From Chondrocystis sp. NIES-4102 (GTDB lineage Bacteria > Cyanobacteriota > Cyanobacteriia > Cyanobacteriales > Xenococcaceae): a DNA stretch of 64,000 bases. The position numbers and the translations under genes are program-made. Numbering within the stretch: the stretch's first letter is position 1; the number at the start of each line of letters is the position of its first letter. Shown here piece by piece: positions 18,794-29,456 of the stretch. The notes beneath the pieces are model-generated. The model was not told where the DNA came from. It was given only the letters and a program-made list of their open reading frames with translations, and made no database searches. The DNA is taken from NCBI GenBank assembly GCA_002368355.1, contig AP018281.1:372001-436000 (forward strand). Reading direction: 5' to 3'.

Positions 18794-21517
18794 TTACGGT
18801 TCTAAACCTTCTGCTGCTAAACCATCAAATTTATCAACGGTACGTCTGAAAGTGAATGCAGAATCCCCTGGCGCGTTATAATCTGTAAGATTAGTTGTTT
18901 CCGCACCCGTAGGAGCTAATAGAGGAATCATACTTCTATAGCCTGTAACTGTTACACCAGGGTCGGTTGTACCTGCTGAGGTTAAAGTATTAATTGGAAT
19001 AGAAGAGGCATTTGGAGCTTTACCAGTGTAGAAGGTAATTTCACCTGCATTAGTATCTGTAGCACTATTTTGGACGTTGATAGTATCAAGATCGCCGTCG
19101 GTATTGTTATCTAAGCCCCAGTTATTGCCGTCAGTAGTACCATCCTCATCGATCATTACATTGACACCATTAAGAACTTTGTTAGTACCATTACCAACTT
19201 GAGGTTCAGAAATATTGCGATAAACTACACGATATTCCAATATATCCCCTGGAACTGGTAGTTTAGCGGTATTAAGAGCGGTAAAGCCCATACCACTTCT
19301 TTCATTTCCAGCAGAATCGAGAACTCTTACTTGCTTATTAACTTTAATGAAACCTGTATAAACTTGGTTAACAGTTAAGTTACGGTTCTCCCCAGCTTGA
19401 GGACTACCATCGTTGTTACCATCAATAAAAGCAATAATTGCTACAGGGAATCCACGGTTAATCGTGTCATCGGTAGATAGTCCAGTACCAGTTGGTAGAT
19501 TTACATCTACTTGATAATTTAAGGGAACACCAGCAGCAAGGGTAGGAATTGTGATCGGTGTGCTACCGCTATCTAATACAAATATGCGATCTGTAGTAGG
19601 ATTAGTAGTACTAGTATTATCTTGATAAGTATAGGTTGCAGTTTGCGTACCATAACGAATCGTTACCTTTGTGCCAATTGGTAAGTGTTCATCAAGACTA
19701 GTACCTTTAAAAACGGGATCAAATTCTGGATTGATTGGCTGGAGTAATACATTCTGCAAATCTGTTGACCCAGGATTACTGAGAGTATTTTTAAAGACAA
19801 CTGTATTAGGATCAAAGGTTGTTCCAGCATTATGTTTAGCATTAGGTGGGAAGTTACTGACACCCAAATTCTGGAAATCGTGGTTATTATCTGGACCTAC
19901 ACCGAAGACATTACCAGTTGCTGCTGCTTGTTGATCTGGGCCGTTAAGTAATGTTCCTGGCGCACTAATGGTAATCACGTTATCTTCACCACCAGGAGAT
20001 GCAGGATCAGTACCATCAGCATTGTTATTATTATTACTATCTACCCCATGAGTTCCTGGGTCGGCAATACCAGTAGACTGAGGATCATTTTCATTGGGAC
20101 CTGGATTAACGCCATTAAAGTTACTAGGATCTTGGTCACCAGATTCATCAAAGATAATTCCACCATTTACTGTACTACCAAATATCTGGGCAACGTTGGC
20201 AACAGTACCACCAGTGGTTGCATTTAATCCAGAAGTAATTACACTAAAAGTAAAACCAGTAACACTTGTGTTTTGAGCAATTGGACCTTGACCATCGGGA
20301 GTAGGTCTAGCATCATAAACCCAACCTACACGAGTTACGGTGGTTAGATCTGCTGGTGCAGTTGTAGTCCACTGCATTGTGTTTGGTGTACCACTCGTAG
20401 CAGTAGTATAAACAGGTGTCCAATTACCTACGGCGGTTAACGCAGCATTGAGCTTAGTTCCTACTGGAATTGCATCTGAGATTAAGATTAAATTGCTAGC
20501 CTGAGCAGCAGTCTTACCAGTAATTCGAGTACCAAAATCACGACCTTGAAGCTCTCCTGGAGTATAGAGAGAGTTGGGGGTGGTATTAAGAACTTCAAAG
20601 CTTAAGCTGTATGGAATAATATTGTCATTAAGATCAGTAGGACTAGTTCCATTCCCAACTGCACCTCTAGTTTTCTCAATAAGAGTCATTGCTAAAGGAT
20701 TAGCCCCTAAGAATACTTGTTGCAAGGCACTGGCTTCTTTCTGTCCACCTACAGGAGCACCTGCAACGGTAGGATTGGTAGCGGTTTCAGTACGAACGTC
20801 TTTAGCTTGATTATCACCGGCAGCACCAGTATCAGGCTGGTTTTGAGTTCCTGCCACAGGATTATTAGGATCACCGTTAGTTCCAGTATCACCTAAGAGA
20901 ACTTCGATGGGCGCACCAGCAGCCGTTGCGGAAACAGTACCAGTAATCTTAACTATTACCTTACCGTTAATGGGAACATCTTCAACAATACCGTTGGCTG
21001 GTCTTGCATCTGGCACTGTACCTGTTCCTGTAGGAATTGCTCCAAAGTTATGAGTTCCAGTAGCAGTTAAAGCTGGGGACACTTGAATGATTAGTTGATT
21101 TTCATTATTGCCAGTGGTGGCTCTACTTAAACCTTTAGTGGCGATATCAACTAGATCAGGAATAAAGATATTGCTCTTATCGTTACCAACGTTATTAATG
21201 GTAAATTCAAAAGAAACTCTGTCGCCAGTCAAAACCGAATTATTGTTTGCACCAACTGTTAAGTCCTCAATACCAGTTGGTTGGTTGGTTATACCAGCAA
21301 CTTTAGCAACAGTAACTTCTACTGTATTAGATTCAATGGTGTAGTCATTACCTATTTCGTCTTTATAAGTACCTGTGGCAGTGTTACGTAGTACTGCACC
21401 TGCGTTAGTTCCTGCTGCAAATGTAGGGAGAGAAAACTGGAAAAGACTGGCTGCTGCTAGTGCTGCACCAATCAAAGGGGAATAGTATTTCTTTCTGGTT
21501 AAGCTATGCTGAGTCAT
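18794..21517 (-). CDS. Large exported DUF11-type surface protein
   Basis: 907 aa. Residues 1-35 are a signal peptide (TRKKYYSPLIG, hydrophobic core, cleavage near TFAAG). The mature start, NTATGTYKDEIGND, and SNTVEVTVAKVAGI are typical of the first strand region of secreted DUF11 proteins. Several further beta-sandwich segments follow (NGKVIVKITGTVS, LISDAIPVGTKL, VPGDILEYRVVYRNISEP near residue 760). The protein is acidic and rich in Asn, Thr and Gly. First gene of the seven-frame surface cluster, with a long AT-rich leader upstream (21518-22080). Probably the major secreted subunit; this is inference. Confidence 0.78.
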   Translation of the reverse strand: MTQHSLTRKKYYSPLIGAALAAASLFQFSLPTFAAGTNAGAVLRNTATGTYKDEIGNDYTIESNTVEVTVAKVAGITNQPTGIEDLTVGANNNSVLTGDRVSFEFTINNVGNDKSNIFIPDLVDIATKGLSRATTGNNENQLIIQVSPALTATGTHNFGAIPTGTGTVPDARPANGIVEDVPINGKVIVKITGTVSATAAGAPIEVLLGDTGTNGDPNNPVAGTQNQPDTGAAGDNQAKDVRTETATNPTVAGAPVGGQKEASALQQVFLGANPLAMTLIEKTRGAVGNGTSPTDLNDNIIPYSLSFEVLNTTPNSLYTPGELQGRDFGTRITGKTAAQASNLILISDAIPVGTKLNAALTAVGNWTPVYTTATSGTPNTMQWTTTAPADLTTVTRVGWVYDARPTPDGQGPIAQNTSVTGFTFSVITSGLNATTGGTVANVAQIFGSTVNGGIIFDESGDQDPSNFNGVNPGPNENDPQSTGIADPGTHGVDSNNNNNADGTDPASPGGEDNVITISAPGTLLNGPDQQAAATGNVFGVGPDNNHDFQNLGVSNFPPNAKHNAGTTFDPNTVVFKNTLSNPGSTDLQNVLLQPINPEFDPVFKGTSLDEHLPIGTKVTIRYGTQTATYTYQDNTSTTNPTTDRIFVLDSGSTPITIPTLAAGVPLNYQVDVNLPTGTGLSTDDTINRGFPVAIIAFIDGNNDGSPQAGENRNLTVNQVYTGFIKVNKQVRVLDSAGNERSGMGFTALNTAKLPVPGDILEYRVVYRNISEPQVGNGTNKVLNGVNVMIDEDGTTDGNNWGLDNNTDGDLDTINVQNSATDTNAGEITFYTGKAPNASSIPINTLTSAGTTDPGVTVTGYRSMIPLLAPTGAETTNLTDYNAPGDSAFTFRRTVDKFDGLAAEGLEP

Positions 21518-22364
21518 AAAAGCCCTACTAATAGTAGTAAGAAATAGATTAGTGAATAGTGAAAAATTCCTGTTAATAATTTTGTTGATTAAGTTATTAA
21601 TTAGATATTTAAATTAATGCTTTAGGCTTTTGGTAATCATTGATGGTAAGTTCAGTAAATAATAATTAGATATCAATAAGCATTACCTGCCAAACTTATC
21701 AACAAACTAAGCTTGATTCATCTTTAAATAATTACTACTTAATCTAAAGTCTTAACAAGAAGTTATTGGCATTTAACTTTTAAGCTTGAATTAATTCACT
21801 TTATTTGCATAATATTGATTCTGATGAATTATTCCAAGATTTTAGATATTCTTATGTATATTCCATACACAATTAAACTCTTTGAATTTTGTGATTGCCA
21901 TTAGTGTATCCACTTAATAAATGGTTAATTAATAGCTTCTTTTATATATATTTCCCAATTTTGTAAGTAATAACGAAGGGAATAATACTTACAGAATTTT
22001 ACTTAAATACCTAGAGTTTATAACTGGTATACATGGTAAGGAATATGTTATTAAAAAATAATTTGAGTGGGTTTTAGTTTTGGCTATTAGCTATGAGCTT
22101 CTTAGCTTTTAGCCTTGAGATCCTTAGCTTCTTAATTACTAACTCAGTTTTTACTTCCATTGCTTATTACCTACCTCCCCTCTCCTGTCTCCAAACTCGT
22201 TACTCTTTATTTATTAACTCCTGTTTCAACCCCCACTACCTACATTGTCCCCTTGTGGGATTACCTACTACCCAAACCCCCACTACCTACTACCTCCTAC
22301 CTATTCTTTGCCACAGTCATTTTATATTTAATTACACGTACCCACTCAGGTATTTAATAACTAC
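21518..22364. other. Long AT-rich leader and repeat-filled gap
   Basis: Between the divergent 907-aa gene and rsmA. Positions 21518-22070 are AT-rich without a recognisable gene and probably hold the promoter and leader of the surface cluster. About 22080-22330 is made of repeats: AGCTTTTAGC-type, CTCCTGTCT-type, TACCTAC-type and one copy of the dispersed element at 22242-22266. Short open frames here are translations of the repeats. Confidence 0.7.
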
Positions 22365-23204
22365 ATGGATTTAAGTAAAAAAACAAAAAAACGTTCTAGT
22401 ATCCGACCTCGTAAACAGTTTGGTCAACATTGGCTACGGGATGAGCGAGTTTTGGAAACTATTATTGGGGCTGCACAATTGAATAGCCAGGATAGGGTGT
22501 TAGAAATTGGTGCGGGGACAGGTATTTTAACCACTAGATTATTATCGGAAGTCTCCGCATTGGTTTCTGTGGAAATTGATCGCGATTTATGTAAAAAATT
22601 GGTCAGGGATTTGGGCGATCGCTCTAATTTTCTTTTGGCTCAAGGGGATTTTTTGGAGTTGGATTTAGTAGAATTACTCAAGGATTTTCCGACCTTTCAA
22701 TCTCCTAATAAGGTAGTTGCCAATATTCCCTATAATATTACTGCCCCAATCTTGGAAAAGCTTTTAGGTAGAATTGCTACTCCTGCCACTGTTAATTATG
22801 AATCGATCGTTTTATTAGTACAAAAGGAAGTAGGCGATCGCTTGGTTGCTGTCCCTGGTAGTAAAGCTTTTGGCGCATTATCAATTCGGGTACAATATTT
22901 GGCTAGTTGTGAATTGATTTGCGATGTCCCTGCTAAAGCATTTTATCCACGACCAAAAGTTGATTCTGTGGTTATTAAGTTGCGTCCTCGCCCACTTACT
23001 CAACCTGCTGATAATCCTCGTCAGTTGGAAACTTTAATTAAACTTGGTTTTGCTAGTCGGCGCAAGATGTTACGTAATAATCTTAAAAGTATAGTTGATC
23101 TCGATCATTTAACTGCATTATTAGAAAAATTAGACCTAAATCCTCAATGTCGTGCAGAAGATTTAAGTCTAGAAGAATGGATACTACTGAGTAATCATTG
23201 GTGA
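22365..23204 (+). CDS. rsmA: 16S rRNA dimethyladenosine transferase (RsmA/KsgA)
   Basis: Dimethylates two adjacent adenines near the 3' end of 16S rRNA (A1518 and A1519 in E. coli numbering) during small-subunit maturation. The 279 aa carry the SAM-binding motif VLEIGAGTGILT (about 45-56), the acidic VEID pair and the catalytic NIPYNITAPI motif. The N-terminal RPRKQFGQHWL is the family start. Length is normal. Convergent with carB, from which heptamer repeats separate it. Confidence 0.96.
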   Translation: MDLSKKTKKRSSIRPRKQFGQHWLRDERVLETIIGAAQLNSQDRVLEIGAGTGILTTRLLSEVSALVSVEIDRDLCKKLVRDLGDRSNFLLAQGDFLELDLVELLKDFPTFQSPNKVVANIPYNITAPILEKLLGRIATPATVNYESIVLLVQKEVGDRLVAVPGSKAFGALSIRVQYLASCELICDVPAKAFYPRPKVDSVVIKLRPRPLTQPADNPRQLETLIKLGFASRRKMLRNNLKSIVDLDHLTALLEKLDLNPQCRAEDLSLEEWILLSNHW

Positions 23205-23214
23205 GTTAAAGGGT

Positions 23215-23411
23215 TAGGGTGTTTGTTAATTAGCTTTTAGCTTCTGATCTACTACCTCCTGTCTCCTGACTCCTGACTCCTGACTCCTGTTATCACTGAT
23301 AGTTAATACTGATGTTAAATAAATTGATTAAGGTAGGGTAAAGGTTAAAGAGAAATAGTTTAATAACTACTACCTACTACCTATTACCTCCTACCTCCTA
23401 CCTACTACCTA
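23215..23411. repeat. Heptamer arrays between rsmA and carB
   Basis: A TCCTGAC-type run (about 23253-23290) and a TACCTAC-type run (about 23370-23411) lie between two convergent genes. The latter abuts the carB stop codon. No hairpin with a T-tract was found here. Confidence 0.8.
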
Positions 23412-26400
23412 TTAAATATACTCCTGCAAGGCTTTAACTTCTAAAGGTTCAGACTGTAAAGAACGAATTGCTGCTGCGGTGGCTTTTGCTCCAGCGATCG
23501 TAGTTACAATAGGTAATTTATAATCTAATGCCATTCTTCTAATTAATTGGGCATCGGTTTGAGACTCTTCGCCTGTAGGAGTATTAATAATCAATTGGAT
23601 TTCGTTATTTTTAATGGCATCAACAACATGGGGACGACCTTCATGAAGTTTTAAGACTAAAGCTACGTCTTCAATACCATTAGCTTGCAGGGCTTTTTGT
23701 GTACCAGTAGTTGCCATGATTTTAAATCCTAAATCAATAAAATCCTTAACTACAGGCACGATCGCGCTTTTATCTCGTTCATTCATGGAAACAAATACTG
23801 TGCCACTCAAAGCTAATTGTACTCCTGCACCTATTTCTGCTTTGGCGAAGGCTTTACCAAAATCGCTATCAATTCCCATCACTTCCCCTGTAGAACGCAT
23901 TTCTGGCCCTAATAGGGTGTCGGTGTTGGTAAATTTATTAAATGGTAATACCGCCTCCTTAACAGCAATATGTTTAGGAATTATTTCTTTTTCCACTCCT
24001 AAAGATGCTAAACTTTTTCCTGACATGACTAACGAGGCTATCTTGGCAAGAGGAACACCAGTAGCTTTAGATACATAGGGGACAGTTCTAGATGCACGGG
24101 GATTAGCTTCAATAATAAATACCTGTTCTCCCTGCACTGCATACTGAATATTCATCAACCCGACTACTTTTAGTGCCTTGGCTAGTTTGTGTGTCCAGTC
24201 GCGAATGGTAGCCACGGCTGATTCTGGGAGGGAATTATAGGGTATAGAACAAGCGGAATCTCCTGAATGTATACCTGCCTGTTCGATGTGTTCCATAATT
24301 CCACCAATTACTACATTGCCACTGTGATCGCAAAGGGCATCTACATCAACTTCGATCGCATTTTCTAGGAATTTATCGATCAATATGGGATGATCGGGTT
24401 CTACCTCCACTGCATAGGTCATGTAATGTTTGAGATCGGCATCGGAATAGACAATTTCCATTGCCCTACCCCCTAATACATAGGATGGACGTACCACCAC
24501 AGGGTAGGAGATGCGGTTAGCAATTTTGAGGGAGGCTTCATAGCTACGGGCAATACCATTGGGAGGCTGTTTTATATCTAATTCTCTTAAAATTTGTTCA
24601 AAGCGTTCGCGATCTTCGGCGGTATCGATCGAATCTGGTGATGTTCCCCAGATTTTGGCGTTTAAAGGTTGGGAATGTTTTTCTATATATTGTTGTAAGG
24701 GTATAGCCAATTTTAACGGGGTTTGTCCACCAAACTGTACAATAATTCCCGTGGGATTTTCCGCTTCAATGATGTTGAGAACGTCTTCAAAGGTTAAGGG
24801 TTCAAAATATAGGCGATCGCTAGTATCGTAATCTGTAGATACGGTTTCTGGGTTGGAATTGACCATAATTGTCTCATATCCCGCATCCGATAAGGCATAG
24901 GCTGCATGACAACAGCAGTAATCGAATTCTATCCCCTGTCCTATACGGTTCGGCCCTCCCCCTAAGATCATCACCTTGGATTTGTCTGAAGGGGTAATCT
25001 CCGACTCTCCTAATTCGTAGGTGGAATAGTAATAGGGTGTATAGGCTTCAAATTCCGCAGCACAAGTGTCAACAAGTTTATATACAGGTACAATGCCTAA
25101 TTGTTTTCTATATGCCCTCACCTCATCTTCGGTGGTTTTAGTGGCAAAGGCTATCTGGCGATCGCTATATCCTTGTTGTTTAACAAAGCGCATTTGTTCG
25201 GCGGTGATTTTCTGGAGAGATACGCCCTTGAGGAATTTTTCAGTTTGTAGTAATTCCTGCATTTTATCTAAAAACCAGATATCAATTGCGGTTAACTGGT
25301 GTATTTCTTCCACACTCAAGCCAATTTTTAACCCCTGATAAATATTAAAGATTCTGTCGGGGTTAGGTGTCCTTAAACTTGCGCGTATATGGGGAATTGA
25401 TGGTAAAGTTTCAGTGCGATCGCAACCAAAGCCATAACGACCAGTTTCTAAAGATCTTAAAGCTTTTTGAAAGGATTCGTTAAAAGTTCTACCTATTGCC
25501 ATTGCTTCCCCTACCGACTTCATTTGCGTCGTCAGAATGGGTTGAGTACCTGGGAACTTTTCAAAGGCAAAGCGGGGAATTTTGGTAACTACATAGTCTA
25601 TAGTTGGTTCAAAGGAGGCTGGGGTTTTTTGGGTAATGTCGTTGGAAATTTCGTTGAGGGTATAACCTACTGCTAACTTGGCTGCAAATTTGGCAATGGG
25701 AAAGCCTGTTGCTTTGGATGCTAGGGCAGATGAACGAGACACGCGAGGATTCATCTCAATTACAATCACCTCGCCATTGACGGGATTAACTGCAAACTGG
25801 ATATTAGACCCCCCTGTTTCTACCCCAATCTCGCGGATAATTGCTAGAGAATAATCCCTTAGACGTTGATATTCTTTATCTGTTAGGGTTTGGGCTGGTG
25901 CTACTGTAATGGAGTCTCCTGTATGTACCCCCATTGGATCGATATTTTCAATCGAACAAATAATCACCACATTATCTGCTAAATCTCGCATCACTTCTAA
26001 CTCGTATTCTTTCCAACCTAAAAGTGACTTATCAACCAAAATTTGGCTAACTGGCGAAGCATCTAACCCTGCTGCGGAAATTTGTTCATATTCTTCCTGG
26101 TTATAGGCAATTCCTCCCCCTGTCCCCCCTAGGGTAAAAGCTGGACGAATAATTAAAGGATAACTGCCAATGGACTGAGCGATCGCTTTGGCTTCTTCTA
26201 GATTTTGGGCTATTCCTGAAGGACACATGGGAACACCAATTTTCTCCATTGCTTCCTTAAATAGCAATCGATCTTCGGCTTTTTCTATGGCTGGTAATTT
26301 TGCGCCAATAAGTTCTACATTGTATTTTTCCAGGACTCCACTTTTAGCCAGAGATACTGCAACATTCAAGGCTGTTTGTCCCCCCATCGTTGGCAATAAA

Positions 26401-26654
26401 GCGTCTGGTCTTTCTTTGGCAATCACTTTTTCAACCATTTCGGGGGTCAACGGCTCAATATAGGTACGGTTTGCCATTTCAGGATCGGTCATGATTGAAG
26501 CAGGATTGGAATTGACCAGAACTACTTCATACCCTTCTTCTCGTAGAGCTTTACAGGCTTGTGTCCCAGAATAGTCGAATTCACAAGCTTGTCCGATAAC
26601 AATCGGGCCTGAGCCTAATAGTAAAATTTTGTGGAGATCGTCGCGACGGGGCAT
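23412..26654 (-). CDS. carB: Carbamoyl-phosphate synthase large subunit
   Basis: Makes carbamoyl phosphate from bicarbonate, ammonia (from the glutaminase subunit) and two ATP, feeding pyrimidine and arginine synthesis. 1080 aa, the full family length. Two homologous ATP-grasp halves are visible, each opening with a [15 protein letters not shown]-like or [17 protein letters not shown] motif (residues about 12 and 565), with [13 protein letters not shown] and [12 protein letters not shown] lid loops. A C-terminal MGS-like regulatory domain contains [14 protein letters not shown]. The small subunit carA is not in the window. The 401 bp upstream hold no gene on this strand. Confidence 0.97.
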   Translation of the reverse strand: MPRRDDLHKILLLGSGPIVIGQACEFDYSGTQACKALREEGYEVVLVNSNPASIMTDPEMANRTYIEPLTPEMVEKVIAKERPDALLPTMGGQTALNVAVSLAKSGVLEKYNVELIGAKLPAIEKAEDRLLFKEAMEKIGVPMCPSGIAQNLEEAKAIAQSIGSYPLIIRPAFTLGGTGGGIAYNQEEYEQISAAGLDASPVSQILVDKSLLGWKEYELEVMRDLADNVVIICSIENIDPMGVHTGDSITVAPAQTLTDKEYQRLRDYSLAIIREIGVETGGSNIQFAVNPVNGEVIVIEMNPRVSRSSALASKATGFPIAKFAAKLAVGYTLNEISNDITQKTPASFEPTIDYVVTKIPRFAFEKFPGTQPILTTQMKSVGEAMAIGRTFNESFQKALRSLETGRYGFGCDRTETLPSIPHIRASLRTPNPDRIFNIYQGLKIGLSVEEIHQLTAIDIWFLDKMQELLQTEKFLKGVSLQKITAEQMRFVKQQGYSDRQIAFATKTTEDEVRAYRKQLGIVPVYKLVDTCAAEFEAYTPYYYSTYELGESEITPSDKSKVMILGGGPNRIGQGIEFDYCCCHAAYALSDAGYETIMVNSNPETVSTDYDTSDRLYFEPLTFEDVLNIIEAENPTGIIVQFGGQTPLKLAIPLQQYIEKHSQPLNAKIWGTSPDSIDTAEDRERFEQILRELDIKQPPNGIARSYEASLKIANRISYPVVVRPSYVLGGRAMEIVYSDADLKHYMTYAVEVEPDHPILIDKFLENAIEVDVDALCDHSGNVVIGGIMEHIEQAGIHSGDSACSIPYNSLPESAVATIRDWTHKLAKALKVVGLMNIQYAVQGEQVFIIEANPRASRTVPYVSKATGVPLAKIASLVMSGKSLASLGVEKEIIPKHIAVKEAVLPFNKFTNTDTLLGPEMRSTGEVMGIDSDFGKAFAKAEIGAGVQLALSGTVFVSMNERDKSAIVPVVKDFIDLGFKIMATTGTQKALQANGIEDVALVLKLHEGRPHVVDAIKNNEIQLIINTPTGEESQTDAQLIRRMALDYKLPIVTTIAGAKATAAAIRSLQSEPLEVKALQEYI

Positions 26655-27055
26655 ATTACTCTGTCTTTCGTCTAACTAATACTGCTAGCGATTAATTGTA
26701 TAGGTTATGTTCCCCCTTAATTGTGTTGACTTTATCTACATTTAAGAACTTCTTGTGAATTTGTCTTGTTTTGAGCGGATATAAGTAGGTATTTTGGCTG
26801 GCTGTAGCAGGTTTGGCTTACTGCTTATTGTATTTATTTTCTCTCATAATTGAGATCTGGCTTTTTTTGGCTTGCTAAATACCCTCAAGCCTGATTCTGA
26901 CCTGGTTGCTATGTCAACAAATGCCTATATTATTTATCTCTAATCTGATTTTTATATTGCTTTTTGTAACAATTACTAGGGATCATTAATATTTGTTGAA
27001 ATATATTGACATGATTGCTAAAGTGTGAATACCTATTAAATTGAGAGGTAAACAG
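26655..27055. other. AT-rich divergent spacer, no gene seen
   Basis: Upstream of carB (leftward) and of the 36-aa gene (rightward). A TTGACA hexamer at 27006-27011 lies 45 bp before the small ATG and could be a -35 element, but no good -10 is placed at the right distance. Nothing else is recognisable. Confidence 0.5.
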
Positions 27056-27166
27056 ATGACTTTATCAGTAAATGCGATCGCTTTAATTGCAGTTTTCGTT
27101 CTTGGGTATATACTAGCTGTGGGTATAGGTACTCTTGCCTACTTTGCCAATGAAAAAAACTATTAA
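27056..27166 (+). CDS. 36-aa single-span membrane peptide
   Basis: ATG at 27056, preceded by a good ribosome-binding site GAGAGG eight bases upstream, and followed 45 bp after the stop by a strong intrinsic terminator. Residues 5-30 form one hydrophobic helix (VNAIALIAVFVLGYILAVGI within it) and the tail is FANEKNY. Size and topology resemble the low-mass subunits of cyanobacterial photosystems, cytochrome b6f or NDH-1, but I cannot match it to PsbX, PsbM, PsaM, PetN, PetL or PetG. The RBS, a HIP1-like GCGATCGC within the frame and its own terminator argue that it is a real gene. Function not assigned. Confidence 0.7.
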   Translation: MTLSVNAIALIAVFVLGYILAVGIGTLAYFANEKNY

Positions 27167-27211
27167 ACACACCAGGCTTAATAGTTTAATAATGAGATCA
27201 AACTGATTATT

Positions 27212-27251
27212 CAGCTAGCTAGCTCTGTGTTAAAAATTAGCTAGCTGTTTT
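27212..27251 (+). terminator. Intrinsic terminator after the 36-aa gene
   Basis: A perfect 10-bp stem, CAGCTAGCTA (27212-27221) and TAGCTAGCTG (27238-27247), with a 16-base loop, followed by TTTT. It is placed to end transcription of the small membrane-peptide gene before ppgK. Confidence 0.75.
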
Positions 27252-27361
27252 CACAGATCCATATTATAAATACGGAATACCTACATTAAATCGTCAATAG
27301 TGTTTTAAGTTACTATTTCGTAATAGATATTAAAAATACGAAATACGTAAACTAAAGTGTT

Positions 27362-28066
27362 ATGAATGAGTTTAACCAGTCTCCTCGTACTTTAACGGTT
27401 GATATTGGTGGTAGTGGGATCAAAGTTATGATTTTAGATCCTCAAGGAAAGCCTTTGAGCGATCGCCATCGTCTCCCTACTCCTACCCCACCTAAACCAG
27501 ATGAAATTATCGCCACAATTATGACTTTGGCGGAAACTTTAGAATACGATCGCGTTTCTGTAGGTTTTCCAGGAGTAGTACAAAACGGTTTAATTAAAAC
27601 TGCGGTTAATCTAGATCCAGATTGGTTACAGTATGATTTAGCCACTAGTTTAAGTCAATTACTATCAAAACCTGTTAAAGTCGCTAATGATGCTGATATA
27701 CAAGGTTTTGGGGCGATCGTCGGTCAAGGAGTAGAATTAGTAATTACTTTGGGTACAGGCTTTGGTTCAGCTTTGTTTATTGATGGTACACTAGTACCTA
27801 ATTTAGAAATGGGACATCATCCTTTTCGTAAGGGAGAAAGCTACGAGCAACAATTAGGTAGAGCAGCGTTAGAAAAAGAAGGGAAAAAGAAATGGAATAC
27901 TCGTTTAGAAAAAGCGATCGCCACTTTAGAGTCTTTATTTAATTATCAAACCCTTTATATTGGTGGTGGAGAAACAAAAAATATTAGTTTCAATCTACCT
28001 ACTAATGCCAAAATTGTACCTAATGTCTCTGGGCTTTTGGGCGGTATTAAACTGTGGAATAATTAA
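27362..28066 (+). CDS. ppgK: Polyphosphate glucokinase (ROK family)
   Basis: Phosphorylates glucose using polyphosphate, and probably ATP. 234 aa. It starts with the ROK phosphate-binding loop DIGGSGIKVMILD, has the sugar-site segment NDADIQGFGAI and a second phosphate motif LGTGFGSALFIDG, and lacks the CxCG zinc cluster, as polyphosphate glucokinases do. The HHPFRKGESYEQ segment follows the short PpgK form. It has its own ATG at 27362. The 344-aa gene lies convergent after a 35-bp gap. A second, typical ROK glucokinase is encoded at 37010. Confidence 0.85.
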   Translation: MNEFNQSPRTLTVDIGGSGIKVMILDPQGKPLSDRHRLPTPTPPKPDEIIATIMTLAETLEYDRVSVGFPGVVQNGLIKTAVNLDPDWLQYDLATSLSQLLSKPVKVANDADIQGFGAIVGQGVELVITLGTGFGSALFIDGTLVPNLEMGHHPFRKGESYEQQLGRAALEKEGKKKWNTRLEKAIATLESLFNYQTLYIGGGETKNISFNLPTNAKIVPNVSGLLGGIKLWNN

Positions 28067-28101
28067 ACTTCTGGTATTATTGGCAAAGGGAATTATTAGG
28101 T

Positions 28102-29136
28102 TTAGCTAGATTTCATGGTTAAAATTTCCCTGGCAATTCTAATCTTATTTTTCAATGCCAAAACTCGCGGACGACCATGACCTTGTATACCATAATAGCT
28201 ATCAAAAACAGATTGATTATTGATTCCCTGAGCCGTATAGATTTTTATATACATTTGATAGAATTCCCAATTTCTAGAATATAAATGGTCATTAATATTG
28301 GCTAAAATATAGATATTAGGAACACTGCTCAATTCCTCTTGAAATCGATGTAAGCAGCAAATTTGACTACCATACTTCTCCAATAACGTTTGGCGGTCAG
28401 ATATGCCAAATAAAGTTTGCATTAATTGCTTTCTATTATGTAAAAATATCTGGCTATTAACGGCTAAGACATTAACTTTTTGTTGAAAATAAGTACTGGT
28501 GAGTAATGCCCCAAACGTGCCAGCCGATGAGCCGAAAAGTAAAGTTTCGTGAGAACTTATGCCTGCAATTTTAGCCAAACTTTCCAAAACTTCAGCAATT
28601 AATTTAACAAAATTAAAGTTAGTAGAACCAGCATAATAACTAGAAGTTATTCCAGGGATAAATTGCCCAGGGTCACCAACACTAATTACCGAAATATTAT
28701 GATTTTTAAAAGCAGATAAACAGCCTTCAAAATAAACTTTTTGCTGATTGAGATAATAATCATCGACAGAAAAATCAAGATAATCTTGATTAGCACTTTG
28801 AAAATAAATATCAAGCTGCTGGGAATTATCCTTAAAATAACAAAACAGATAAAAGAAAGGAAGATTATATAAAGTTTGTTGCTCGGGAAAATAAATTTTA
28901 TAAATTACAGGTTCACCAATAAAAACATCAGTTGGTTGTATTTGATGGGGATCTAAAATTACAATTTCCCGAAAAATACTAGGAATATAACCAAAAATAT
29001 GCTGATTATATTCACGAGGAATAACTTGTAGAGCGTAGGTAAGTAATTTAGCAATTTGAGAAAATTGTTTTTGCTGTTTAAAAACTTCAAATTGAATTCT
29101 AATTTTTTGTGCTAAAGCGATCGCCTCACTATCCAT
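28102..29136 (-). CDS. Alpha/beta-hydrolase-like protein, function unknown
   Basis: 344 aa, no signal peptide. I do not recognise a named family. A nucleophile-elbow motif GSSAGTFGA lies at about residue 200-208, after a predicted strand (HETLLFGSS). An acidic candidate lies in ILANINDHLY (about residue 285) and a late histidine in GIQGHGRPR (about 322). The order Ser, Asp, His is that of alpha/beta hydrolases. The N-terminal 90 residues are helical (QKIRIQFEVFKQQKQ) and look like a small accessory domain. Related proteins are sometimes found with polysaccharide genes, but none are adjacent here. Catalysis is inferred, not shown. Confidence 0.6.
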   Translation of the reverse strand: MDSEAIALAQKIRIQFEVFKQQKQFSQIAKLLTYALQVIPREYNQHIFGYIPSIFREIVILDPHQIQPTDVFIGEPVIYKIYFPEQQTLYNLPFFYLFCYFKDNSQQLDIYFQSANQDYLDFSVDDYYLNQQKVYFEGCLSAFKNHNISVISVGDPGQFIPGITSSYYAGSTNFNFVKLIAEVLESLAKIAGISSHETLLFGSSAGTFGALLTSTYFQQKVNVLAVNSQIFLHNRKQLMQTLFGISDRQTLLEKYGSQICCLHRFQEELSSVPNIYILANINDHLYSRNWEFYQMYIKIYTAQGINNQSVFDSYYGIQGHGRPRVLALKNKIRIAREILTMKSS

Positions 29137-29456
29137 AACTCTCTAGCTATTAAATTTTGGGTTATTAATACTATTTATATTTCTTAGTTTTTAACTTGAT
29201 ATTATCCAGCGTTGAATAAACTCCATTGCTAATTAATTAGTTCTTAGCTTTTAGCTTTTAGCTTCTTACTCATACCTAATGCCTAGTGCCTAGTGCCTAG
29301 AGTCCTACTACCTACTACCTACTACCTACTACCTACTACCCCCTATAAACCTGCCTATTTTAACTGCATTGGCAAATTTTGGTTACAAGTTCAACCAATT
29401 TTAAAAAAAATAAATAATTATAGGCTTACTGGTTTATCAATCAATTCCCATAACAT
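29137..29456. repeat. Repeat-filled gap
   Basis: A dispersed segment at 29194-29245 (containing TATCCAGCGTTGAATAAACT) has an inverted relative at 52621-52672. It is followed by an AGCTTTT run (29244-29270), a GCCTAGT heptamer run (29281-29301) and a TACCTAC run (about 29306-29342). Beyond these, 29343-29456 is plain AT-rich leader. Confidence 0.75.

Noticed and set aside
22093-22374. Open frames in the gap before rsmA
   Set aside because: They are translations of TACCTAC and CTCCTGT repeats and the dispersed element.
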